A stretch of 64,000 nucleotides of DNA, taken from the NCBI RefSeq assembly GCF_000159955.1, contig NZ_GG695973.1, positions 280,811 to 344,810 of the forward strand. Direction: 5' to 3'. Of this stretch, positions 8,801 through 15,998 are shown in pieces; position 1 is the stretch's first letter; each line of letters begins with the position of its first letter. Source of the DNA: Paenibacillus sp. oral taxon 786 str. D14 (GTDB lineage Bacteria; Bacillota; Bacilli; Paenibacillales; Paenibacillaceae). The position numbers and the translations under genes are program-made. The notes beneath the pieces were generated by a model that made no database searches, was not told the DNA's origin, and saw nothing but the letters and a program-made list of their open reading frames with translations.

Positions 8801-9835
8801 TTACTTGGATGAATTAACGAACTGCATGTCGACCAATTGATCATAGGAGTAATCGCCCGTATAAATCCCGGTTTTGATCAGCACGTCCATGTCTTGTTTC
8901 ACGGCGGCTTCCGTAATGAACCCATCCCTGCTCCATAGGCTGTCCGCATAGGCGCGGTCAAGGGAGGCCTGAATCGCAGCATCGGATAACGTAGGGAACT
9001 CGGCTTTCATGTTTTTCATCGCTAGTTCTTTGTCCTCTTGAACCACCTTCAGCGCCTCAATAATAGCGTCGGTGAACAACTGCACCGTTTCCGGATCTTT
9101 ATCGATCGTCGATTGTTTCACGCTGAGCACGGAATAGGAGAAATCGCCGAAGTCATGGAATTTATAAAAGGGTTCGCCCCAGACGTCCTTGGAGATCCCG
9201 TCGCTAATTTGCGGCTCCGCCCCATTGCCGATATCTGCCGCTCCCTGCTGCACCATCGTCACGACCGTCGAGGCATCCGCCGGCTCAAGCAGAGTGACAT
9301 CTTTCTCCGGATCCAGTCCCAAGTAGATCAGCAAATAACGGATCAGCAAATTAGGAGTACCGCCATGACGTCCGGCGTTGATCTTCTTCCCCTTAAAGAA
9401 CTCCTTCAAATCCGCCTCTGAACTGCCGGCCGGAGCCAGCCCCTTCTTGGCTACCAAGTAGACGTTGGCTCGGTTAACGACGTTGACGATCGACACGATG
9501 GGATCGGAATTTTTCTTGTTTGCCAGCGCATTGGACTCTGTTCCACCGATGACGCCCCATGCGTCCCCGCTAACCACCGCCGTGACGTGAGCGCCGCCGG
9601 CAGCCTGAATCACTTCTACATCCAATCCCCGTTTCTTAAAGTAACCTTCCCGCTGAGCCAAATAGAGCGGAAGATATCCCGTGGAATGAACCGGTTCGGC
9701 GATGACGATCTTTTTGAGCTCTGTGCTCCCCTCTGCCGCTTCCGCCGTTGGCTCGCTTTTCCCTCCGCATCCTGCAAGTAAGCTGCCCGTCAAAGCCAAT
9801 CCCAATAATAACGGTAACAGTCTGCTCTTTCTCAT
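8801..9835 (-). CDS. ABC transporter substrate-binding lipoprotein, NMT1/SsuA/THI5-like
   Basis: A 344-residue lipoprotein with signal peptide and lipobox LLAGC (Cys23). The mature part has the NitT/TauT/NMT1 family pattern: GYLPLYLAQREGYFKKRGLDVEV at the first strand-helix unit, then GRHGGTPNLL and EPADASTVVTMVQQGAADIG. Family members bind sulfonates, nitrate, thiamine precursors, pyrimidines or aromatic amides. The neighbouring permease, ATPase and amidohydrolase suggest an organic nitrogen ligand. It lies 54 bp downstream of the permease gene. Confidence 0.9.
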   Translation of the reverse strand: MRKSRLLPLLLGLALTGSLLAGCGGKSEPTAEAAEGSTELKKIVIAEPVHSTGYLPLYLAQREGYFKKRGLDVEVIQAAGGAHVTAVVSGDAWGVIGGTESNALANKKNSDPIVSIVNVVNRANVYLVAKKGLAPAGSSEADLKEFFKGKKINAGRHGGTPNLLIRYLLIYLGLDPEKDVTLLEPADASTVVTMVQQGAADIGNGAEPQISDGISKDVWGEPFYKFHDFGDFSYSVLSVKQSTIDKDPETVQLFTDAIIEALKVVQEDKELAMKNMKAEFPTLSDAAIQASLDRAYADSLWSRDGFITEAAVKQDMDVLIKTGIYTGDYSYDQLVDMQFVNSSK

Positions 9836-9889
9836 CCAACTTCCCCCTCATGAACATTTTCTAATTCCGGTTGACTGACAGGTTTCCCG

Positions 9890-10792
9890 CTACTTGACGC
9901 CGAAACCTTTGGACAACCCTCTTTCCAAGAGTACAACTCCCCAATACATGGCCATGGATAGCACAGACAAAACCACTACGCCAACCCACACGAGATTGAT
10001 GTCAAGAATCGTCCCCGCATACATGATCATGCGTCCAACGCCTTGGCTGGAGGCGATGAATTCACCGACGATGGCCCCGGCAAGCGCCAGAGCAATGTTG
10101 ATACGCAAGCTGCTGATGATCCAAGGCATCGACCATGGAATGACGACTTTGGTAAACACCTGCCAGCGTTTGGCCCCAAGCGAATACATCAGCTTCTCCA
10201 TGTCCGGGTCCACGCTCTTCACCCCGCTGTAGGCGGACAAGGCAGATACCACAACCGTCATGGAAAAAGCCAGCGCCACTTTGGAGAAGAAGCCGATTCC
10301 CAGCAAAATGACGAGGACAGGCGCAAGAGCCAGCTTGGGCATCGCGTTTAATATAATCAAGTAAGGTTCGCTAATGCCGGCATAGCTCCGTGACCACCAG
10401 AAGGACAAGCCCAACAAAGCTCCGCATAATGTGCCGAACACAAAGCCCAGCACGGTTGAGCCTGATGTATAGGCGATATCCCCCAGCAGCCCGCCCTCTG
10501 CCACTTGCAGCCAGGTCGTTTGCCATATCGCGCTCGGGCTGCTCCAATAATAAGAATCCAGCCAACCGATCCGGGTAAACACCTCCCAGATGATGAACAG
10601 CAGAACCCCTACGGCCACCCTTCCCCAGCCGATTCTGCGGGCTTTCTTCCGCTCCGCTGCCTCCTCGTCATAAATCAGCGGTGCTGAATTTGAGGCAGAC
10701 GGGGGCTTCAGCTTTTTTTCGGCTACCGTTACCGCCGCATCGGTGGATAGAGAATGGATCACAAAGGTCGATTTACGCACAGTTTCTTCCAC
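9890..10792 (-). CDS. ABC transporter permease, NitT/TauT type (SsuC-like)
   Basis: A 300-residue inner-membrane permease with about six membrane segments. The EAA loop is visible as KLMYSLGAKRWQVFTKVVIP followed by SLRINIALALAGAIVGEF, typical of SsuC/TauC proteins. The N-terminal 55 residues are cytosolic and charged (EEAAERKKARRIGWGR). The start is GTG with GGAGGG 7 bases upstream. It works with the binding protein at 8801 and the ATPase at 10833. Confidence 0.9.
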   Translation of the reverse strand: MEETVRKSTFVIHSLSTDAAVTVAEKKLKPPSASNSAPLIYDEEAAERKKARRIGWGRVAVGVLLFIIWEVFTRIGWLDSYYWSSPSAIWQTTWLQVAEGGLLGDIAYTSGSTVLGFVFGTLCGALLGLSFWWSRSYAGISEPYLIILNAMPKLALAPVLVILLGIGFFSKVALAFSMTVVVSALSAYSGVKSVDPDMEKLMYSLGAKRWQVFTKVVIPWSMPWIISSLRINIALALAGAIVGEFIASSQGVGRMIMYAGTILDINLVWVGVVVLSVLSMAMYWGVVLLERGLSKGFGVK

Positions 10793-10832
10793 ACTTCATC
10801 CCTCCTAGATCGTTATTTTTTTATCCAAACGG

Positions 10833-11615
10833 TCAAAGCGCGAGTTCTTCCTCCGCATGTCCCGCCGATAACTGGTCAAGCAAGAGATGTTTCAGTTCCA
10901 TAAAATCCGGGGACGTCATATCCTCCGTTTTGCGCGGGCGCTCCATCGTGACCGTGATTTTCGTTTTGACCCTGCCTGGCCGCGAAGAGAAGACATAAAT
11001 ATCGTCTGACAAGTAAATTGCTTCATCGATGTCGTGGGTGACGAACAACACCGTTTTTCCAAAGTCGGTCCAAATTTGCAACAGCCAATTTTGCATCGTT
11101 AGCCGGGTCTGTGCATCAAGCGCGCCAAACGGCTCGTCCAGTAAGATGATGTCGCGGTCGTAAAGCAACGTTCTCAGCAGCGCAGCCCGTTGCCGCATAC
11201 CTCCCGACAATTCCTTGGGATAATGCTTATCAAAACCTTTGAGTCCATACTTCTCCATCAGGGGCAAAGCTCGATCCACCGCTTCCTTTCTAGGGACGCC
11301 GCGAATTTCCATCCCCAGAATGATGTTGTCCAGAATCGTCCGCCACGGCAGCAACATATCCTTTTGCAGCATGTAACCGACATATCCCGTCTTCCCCACG
11401 ATATTCTCCCCGTCCGCAAGCACCTCTCCGGTAGAGGGTGGAATGAGTCCGGCAATGATGTTGAACAAGGTAGACTTGCCGCAACCACTTGGGCCAATGA
11501 TGCTGACAAACCTTCCCGCTTCAATCTTCAGGCTCGTTTCTTGCATGGCCGGGATATCTCGGCCGTTCCGGCGAAACCATTTACTAACTCCGTTAATTTC
11601 GATTTTGGGTTGCAT
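10833..11615 (-). CDS. ABC transporter ATP-binding protein, NitT/TauT type (SsuB-like)
   Basis: A 260-residue ATPase with Walker A GPSGCGKST, Q-loop MLQKDMLLPW, signature LSGGMRQRAALLRT, Walker B IILLDEPFGALD and switch His in FVTHDIDEA. DEPFGALDAQTR is typical of the nitrate/sulfonate/taurine importer class. The frame is open from a GTG at 11630, but GGAGG at 11624-11628 is 8 bases before the ATG at 11615, which is therefore chosen. It is the first gene of the five-gene operon ending with the DHA2 exporter. Confidence 0.92.
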   Translation of the reverse strand: MQPKIEINGVSKWFRRNGRDIPAMQETSLKIEAGRFVSIIGPSGCGKSTLFNIIAGLIPPSTGEVLADGENIVGKTGYVGYMLQKDMLLPWRTILDNIILGMEIRGVPRKEAVDRALPLMEKYGLKGFDKHYPKELSGGMRQRAALLRTLLYDRDIILLDEPFGALDAQTRLTMQNWLLQIWTDFGKTVLFVTHDIDEAIYLSDDIYVFSSRPGRVKTKITVTMERPRKTEDMTSPDFMELKHLLLDQLSAGHAEEELAL

Positions 11616-11655
11616 GCTCCACGCCTCCACTCCTTGAAATTTTCATTTTTTGATA

Positions 11656-11723
11656 TAAAAAAATCGCCAGTCAAAACCCATAGCGCCTCCTAACAATAGC
11701 GCTGCGAGTCCAAACTGACGATT
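11656..11723 (-). terminator. terminator after the DUF2294 gene
   Basis: On the minus strand AATCGTCAGT pairs with ACTGGCGATT (one G-U pair), followed by seven T. The loop of about 41 bases contains two copies of GGCGCTAT/GCGCTATT-like sequence. The ABC operon begins 41 bases further on, so this element could also attenuate it. Confidence 0.65.
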
Positions 11724-11738
11724 GGTCGGCTCTTTCGA

Positions 11739-12119
11739 TTAGCGAAGTTCCGACGACTCCTTCAGATAATCCTCCACGTCGCGATCCAAGACAACGATCG
11801 TACCGGAAAATTCGGTCTCTGCATCGTAATCTTTGAGTACGGCGACGATATTCAGTTGAAATTGCCGTTCGAGGGTTGCCTTAATCTCCCGCTTGAACAC
11901 CTGAAACAACAAGTAATCCAGCTGCCTCGTGGATTGAGGATAAGCCTCATCCAATAGCTTTAAGACAGGCACTCGCCCGTTCAAAGAAATAATCACAATT
12001 TTGTTGCCGACGAAATCTACTTTTTGCTGTTTTACACCCACGTTAAAGATTTGCTTATTTATCGCGTTGTAAATCCTCAAAATGTCCTGCTTCCATTCGC
12101 CAGCGGTTGAGATGGCCAT
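11739..12119 (-). CDS. DUF2294 domain protein
   Basis: A 126-residue soluble protein of the DUF2294 (YbcI-like) family, function unknown. It has no signal peptide or membrane segment. The C-terminal part has alternating strands (FSGTIVVLDRDVEDYL). The frame is open from an upstream ATG at 12137, but AAGGAGG lies inside that extension, 8 bases before the ATG at 12119, which fixes the start at MAISTAGEW. A hairpin terminator separates it from the ABC transporter operon, so it is probably a single transcription unit. Confidence 0.75.
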   Translation of the reverse strand: MAISTAGEWKQDILRIYNAINKQIFNVGVKQQKVDFVGNKIVIISLNGRVPVLKLLDEAYPQSTRQLDYLLFQVFKREIKATLERQFQLNIVAVLKDYDAETEFSGTIVVLDRDVEDYLKESSELR

Positions 12120-12233
12120 ACTCACACCCTCCTTCATGTCAGGTATTATATCATAACTCTTGGGTGTGATTGATTAAACTATTATTCTTGTGATTAATTA
12201 TAGGCGTTCAAAAGGGATTGTCAATACATTTAC

Positions 12234-12275
12234 GTCAAAAAAATAACATCCATCCACTCTGATGTGATGTTATTT
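12234..12275 (-). terminator. terminator after the short ORF at 12325
   Basis: AAATAACATC and GATGTTATTT form a perfect 10-bp stem. On the minus strand it is followed by a run of T, so it ends transcription coming from 12325-12498. Confidence 0.75.
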
Positions 12276-12324
12276 TACATGAGAGCTATATTTAAACGTA
12301 TGGCTTAGGATGAAATGTGTCAAA

Positions 12325-12498
12325 TTACCCGGTGAGCAAAGCCAACCTGTCAATTTGCTGGTACAACCGCTCCGCTTCGTCCGCCAAGCTGGGTTGATTC
12401 AGCCGAATTGACATCGCAAGCAGCCGGTCAGCTTTCTGCTTGAGCTGCTTAATCTCCATCATGACCGCTTCTTGATCCATCCCCGGAAAACGTTTCAC
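12325..12498 (-). CDS. small hypothetical protein (57 aa)
   Basis: A short helical protein rich in Leu, Lys and Gln (MMEIKQLKQKADRLLAMSIRLN), with no recognised family. The frame is open much further upstream, but AAAGGAG lies 8 bases before a GTG at 12498, giving a 57-residue product starting VKRFPGMDQ. A longer form from an ATG in GIWMFFEN is possible. It is followed by a terminator and is divergent from the cupin gene. The Fnr-type palindrome at 12619 lies between the two genes and could serve either. That it is a real gene is supported by the ribosome binding site and terminator only. Confidence 0.5.
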   Translation of the reverse strand: MKRFPGMDQEAVMMEIKQLKQKADRLLAMSIRLNQPSLADEAERLYQQIDRLALLTG

Positions 12499-12618
12499 GA
12501 GCGTTACTCCTTTCACCACATTTTCAAAAAACATCCATATCCCCTTTCTCCAATTTACTCCAATTTGCAGTAGTGGCCATTTCACAGAGTTTTGAAATAG
12601 GGGCATTTTTTCGCAAAC

Positions 12619-12632
12619 TTGATCTGAATCAA
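12619..12632. promoter_or_regulatory. Fnr/Crp-type palindrome
   Basis: TTGATCTGAATCAA is a perfect match to TTGAT-N4-ATCAA, the binding motif of Fnr-type oxygen regulators. It lies 129 bases (from the site centre) before the cupin start and about 127 bases from the divergent small ORF. Which gene it controls, and with which regulator, is inferred. Confidence 0.6.
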
Positions 12633-12754
12633 GAAGAAAGGAGCAACTCGATGCTAACATAGGAGACAAGGAGCAGGGATTCCGGCGATCAAACCGGAGA
12701 AACCCAGCCAAACGATCCGGTCCACGCGACCGTTACAAGGAGGAAATCATCAAG

Positions 12755-13096
12755 ATGGAAAAATTAGCATTAGCCCAGCTTCAGGACTTCCAAGCCGAGA
12801 AATTCACCAAACGGATCGCCTTCAAAAAAGGCGAAAGCGTCGTGTTCGTGCTGAACTTTATGCCGGGCCAAGAGCTGCCAACCCACACGCATCCGAATAC
12901 GGACGTATTTATTCTAGCCCTGCAAGGCAGCGGGTCGATCACGGTGGACGGAGCAACCTCGCCGCTGAATCAGGGTGAAGCACTGCATCTGGAAGGAGCG
13001 GAAGCCTTTTCCTACCGGAATGACGGAACGGAGCCCGCCAGCCTGTACGTTGTCTTAACCAAAGTTCCCGCACCAGAGTACGCGCAGAATATTTAA
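12755..13096 (+). CDS. small cupin-domain protein
   Basis: A 113-residue single-domain cupin. Metal-site motif 1 is visible as PTHTHPNTDVFILALQGSG (His-X-His and downstream residues) and motif 2 as a degenerate GEALHLEGAEAFSYRNDG. Proteins of this size bind a metal and either act as small dioxygenases or isomerases or as sensors; no specific function can be given. A strong AAGGAGG precedes the ATG. The 5' region holds a perfect Fnr-type palindrome (12619) and a three-codon ORF (12651-12662), suggesting oxygen-linked expression. It is followed by a strong terminator. Confidence 0.85.
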   Translation: MEKLALAQLQDFQAEKFTKRIAFKKGESVVFVLNFMPGQELPTHTHPNTDVFILALQGSGSITVDGATSPLNQGEALHLEGAEAFSYRNDGTEPASLYVVLTKVPAPEYAQNI

Positions 13097-13114
13097 GACG
13101 CTAATTCTAATCGC

Positions 13115-13164
13115 GAAAAACAGACCGAAGGCAGGATCCCACATCCGCCCCGGTCTGTTTTTAT
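13115..13164 (+). terminator. terminator after the cupin gene
   Basis: AAAAACAGACCG pairs with CGGTCTGTTTTT around a 22-base loop. It abuts the stop codon of the degraded CBM gene on the opposite strand (13165). Confidence 0.85.
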
Positions 13165-13568
13165 TTACTTCTTGAGCAAGTCTCCCAGCGAAACGGTATA
13201 TCCATTGGAGACATTCTTCTTGTTCTTGAGCAGACGGATCTGCACCTTCACGCCGTCCATATCATACGGTCCGTCCCATGTTAGCCGAATCTGTCCATTT
13301 TCCTTTACCGCTCGCACATGCTCAACCTCTCCTGGTGGGGTGTGGTCACGAGGCGGCTCAGGCGTAACAGGCGGTGCCGTAAATACGGCGGGATCGCCAA
13401 CGTAAACTTATCCAGGTTAAACAGCCAATCCGAGCCTTTGAAGTACAGGAAAACGATATGCTTGCTGCGTACCGGAGCGGTGACCTCCGCCGAGAACATC
13501 TTAAACTCCTGCCAGCCGCCGGTTCCCGTAACCTTCTCCATTTTCGGATTGTTTTCCTTACCCGAAAG
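13165..13568 (-). pseudogene. remnant of a secreted glycoside hydrolase: CBM6-like end plus C-terminal module
   Basis: Directly after the GH125 stop codon, in the same frame, the sequence encodes the last half of a CBM6/36-type module (GTGGWQEFKMFSAEV, then KHIVFLYFKGSDWLFNLDKF). At about 13400 the frame shifts by one base. The other frame then carries a Pro-rich linker (PPVTPEPPRDHTPPGE) and a fibronectin-like end (GQIRLTWDGPYDMDGVKVQI) up to a stop at 13165. There is no start codon, signal peptide or catalytic domain. This is what is left of a larger extracellular enzyme after deletion and frameshift. Known secreted GH76 alpha-1,6-mannanases carry C-terminal CBM6 modules, so a lost secreted mannanase is the favoured idea. 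Confidence 0.75.
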
Positions 13569-14837
13569 CTAGCGCATGGCAATTTCCAGACCACATAAAC
13601 TGAGCACGAATTCAACAAACATGGCGTTGGACCAGGAGAACCATTCCCGCGTATACTCCGATGGATTATCCTTGTGAAACCCTTCATGCACCAGATTCGT
13701 TCCGGCATCGGTCCGCTCGAACATATCCAGAATCTCCAGCTTTTCCGATTCCTCCAGCGCGGTGATTCCCTGAATGGACAAGGCGATGTGCCAAATGTAG
13801 TCTGGCGGAGTGTGCGGGCTGCCGATGCCTTTGGCATACGTTCCTTCATAGTAGTAAGGGTTGCGGCGGCTCAGAATCATCCGGCGCGTGTTGAGATAGA
13901 TCGGATCGTCTTTGCTGCAGTAATCGAGATAAGGCAGCGACAACAGGCTGGGCACGTTGGCATCGTCCATCAGATTCACGCCGCCAAGCCCGTCAACCTC
14001 GTACGCGTACACCTTCCCGAACTCCGCATCCTCGATGATGGCGTATTTTTCAATCCCCTGCCGAATGTCCTCTCGCAGCGCACGTACCTCATCGGCGAAA
14101 GCGTCATCTCCGAAAAACCGCTCATTGATCTCCAGCAAATAACCCAACACTACGATGGCAAAAAGGTTCGACGGAACGAGATAGCCGTATTTGCAGGCAT
14201 CGTCGCTGGGGCGGAAGCCCGACCAGGTCATCCCCGTATAGCCGACCGGTCCCGGAAGCCGATCTGTTTCCCCGCTGTTTTCCCGGACGAACGTGTATTT
14301 TGACAGTTCCTCATGCCGCTGCTCAGTCCGCCAGGTTTGCAAAATCAACTCGGCCGCTTGCTTAAATTCCGGCGTGAAGTGGCGGGTTTCCCCGGTATTT
14401 TTCCAATAAAGATAGGCTAACTGCAGAGGATAACATAACGAATCCACCTCGTATTTACGTTCCCAAATCCAGCCGGACATCTCAGTCAAATCCGTCTGAT
14501 GGCCGCGGAAATTCTCAAATTCGTTAAACGCGTTGGCATACGGGTCCCGCAGGATCGATTGGTATTGCGTTCTCAACACGCCCTCGATAATCTCGCGCAA
14601 GCCGGCATCCTGCGCCGCCGGGATCAGATACGGCCGAAGCTGGTTCACGGAATCGCGCAGCCACATGGCCGGGATATCGCCGGTCAGCATAAACACCGTC
14701 CCGTCGTCGTGGCGATGGATGGTGGTTTCCAGCGTATTTTCGTAACACCGTTTGAACATCTCCACGATTTTCGGGCGATGCTTCATTTTCGTCTCCACCA
14801 AGACAATAATATCGGATTGAGTCAGTTGCTCAGTCAT
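13569..14837 (-). CDS. GH125 exo-alpha-1,6-mannosidase
   Basis: A 422-residue enzyme of family GH125 (formerly DUF1237), metal-independent inverting exo-alpha-1,6-mannosidases. The family signature TGDIPAMWLRDSVNQLRPYL is near residue 52. Other segments are YEVDSLCYPLQLAYLYW, GMTWSGFRPSDDACKYGYLV and NLMDDANVPSLLSLPYL. Length matches characterised members (about 426). There is no signal peptide, so it acts on imported manno-oligosaccharides in the cytosol. It lies downstream of two GH76 genes with a 111-bp gap containing a short 9-bp triplet repeat. Confidence 0.93.
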   Translation of the reverse strand: MTEQLTQSDIIVLVETKMKHRPKIVEMFKRCYENTLETTIHRHDDGTVFMLTGDIPAMWLRDSVNQLRPYLIPAAQDAGLREIIEGVLRTQYQSILRDPYANAFNEFENFRGHQTDLTEMSGWIWERKYEVDSLCYPLQLAYLYWKNTGETRHFTPEFKQAAELILQTWRTEQRHEELSKYTFVRENSGETDRLPGPVGYTGMTWSGFRPSDDACKYGYLVPSNLFAIVVLGYLLEINERFFGDDAFADEVRALREDIRQGIEKYAIIEDAEFGKVYAYEVDGLGGVNLMDDANVPSLLSLPYLDYCSKDDPIYLNTRRMILSRRNPYYYEGTYAKGIGSPHTPPDYIWHIALSIQGITALEESEKLEILDMFERTDAGTNLVHEGFHKDNPSEYTREWFSWSNAMFVEFVLSLCGLEIAMR

Positions 14838-14881
14838 GGTTAATCTCCTCCGTGTTGTCTCGTAGTCGTTGTGCTTATTGT

Positions 14882-14908
14882 GCTCGTTATGCTCGTTATG
14901 CTCGTTAT
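14882..14908 (+). repeat. short tandem repeat, 9 bp x 3
   Basis: Three exact copies of GCTCGTTAT in the gap between the GH76 and GH125 genes, preceded by a diverged copy. Probably slippage; no function is evident. Confidence 0.7.
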
Positions 14909-14948
14909 GCCGTACGTTCGCTTCCGGCGGTTCTGTATGACATGTTCC

Positions 14949-15998
14949 TCACTTTCGCGCCTCCAGCCTTGCCGCCGCTTCCAGCAGCATCAAGCCGCTC
15001 AACTGGACGCTGAGCTGAACCGGCAAGGTCGGCGGCTCCTTCCAAGAAGGGCCGCACAGCGCCAGGTTCTCAAGCAGCCCGCTGGATCGAAGGGTCTCCG
15101 CATTGGCGAAAATAACCTCCCGCACGCGTGGACACTCTGGGTCGATCTCCAAGAGACGGTCGAGGTAGCGAATGAGGATGCCTTTGAATAACCCGGTATC
15201 GTCGATGCCTTCCGCGGGAAGCAGGCAAATATCAGGCTCGCACAGCTCCTCGAAGCAGGCGGCTGCGGTGCGCCTTGCATCCTCCAAGTAGGCTGATTCG
15301 CCGGTGTAGAAGTATAATTCCGCTCCCGCGCCAATAAAGACGCCCTGGCAATAGGTGAACCGCCAGTCCTTGTCGATTGTTCCGTCCCCAGTGCGGTTCA
15401 TGCCATCCCAAACAAAGCCGGTCGCAGGGTCAACCAGATGCGCTTTGTTCCAATCGTATATCCGTTTGGCCCAAGCGAGATCGTCAGGCCGACCGAACAA
15501 GCCGTAAAGCTGGGCGGCAAGAATCGCAGCAGGCGCATTGGCTGGGGTATTTTTGTAATCCAGTTGATCCTTCTTCCACGCCATCCCCCCGCCGCAATGC
15601 TCATTCCAAGCCGTTTGGATGTCCGCCCACAGCTCTTGGACCTTCTCCTCATACCACGCCTCACCGGTCGCCCGGTAAGCCCGCAGCAGCGCCAGCGCCG
15701 TCCACTCCATGTCGTCGTAATAATTATGCGTGAACGTCCCGCCGTTATAACGCTCCAGACTGCGGCAGAACTGCCTCATCCGATCGGGCAGCGCCGGGTT
15801 GCCGGTCCGCTCGTAAGCATCCACCAGCACGTCGAGGACATGGGCTTGCCACCAGTAGTAGAAATTTTCGCCGGCCCGGCCCGCCGTACGCGGATACCAC
15901 TGGTCCAGGATGCCGGTCTGCTCATTCCCGTAGCAGTCGAACAGGTCGCGGTGCATGCGGTCCGCCAGTTGGGCCCAGCCTAGCTCGCGGCGATCCAT
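14949..15998 (-). CDS. GH76 alpha-1,6-mannanase-family protein (copy 1, cytoplasmic)
   Basis: A 349-residue (alpha/alpha)6-barrel glycosidase of family GH76. The catalytic Asp pair is in NYYDDMEWTALALLRA (about residue 96). Other conserved blocks are ENFYYWWQAHVLDVLVDAY, QLDYKNTPANAPAAILAA and WDGMNRTGDGTIDKDWRFTY. No signal peptide is present, unlike most bacterial GH76 enzymes, so it should act inside the cell on imported alpha-1,6-manno-oligosaccharides. The ATG overlaps the stop of the upstream GH76 gene by one base (TGATG) behind GGGGAG, indicating translational coupling. It is a paralogue of the next gene, from a tandem duplication. Confidence 0.9.
   Translation of the reverse strand: MDRRELGWAQLADRMHRDLFDCYGNEQTGILDQWYPRTAGRAGENFYYWWQAHVLDVLVDAYERTGNPALPDRMRQFCRSLERYNGGTFTHNYYDDMEWTALALLRAYRATGEAWYEEKVQELWADIQTAWNEHCGGGMAWKKDQLDYKNTPANAPAAILAAQLYGLFGRPDDLAWAKRIYDWNKAHLVDPATGFVWDGMNRTGDGTIDKDWRFTYCQGVFIGAGAELYFYTGESAYLEDARRTAAACFEELCEPDICLLPAEGIDDTGLFKGILIRYLDRLLEIDPECPRVREVIFANAETLRSSGLLENLALCGPSWKEPPTLPVQLSVQLSGLMLLEAAARLEARK

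Noticed and set aside
11640..11738. Riboswitch controlling the ABC importer operon
   Set aside because: The hairpin is best explained as the terminator of the DUF2294 gene; no known ligand-binding core was recognised.
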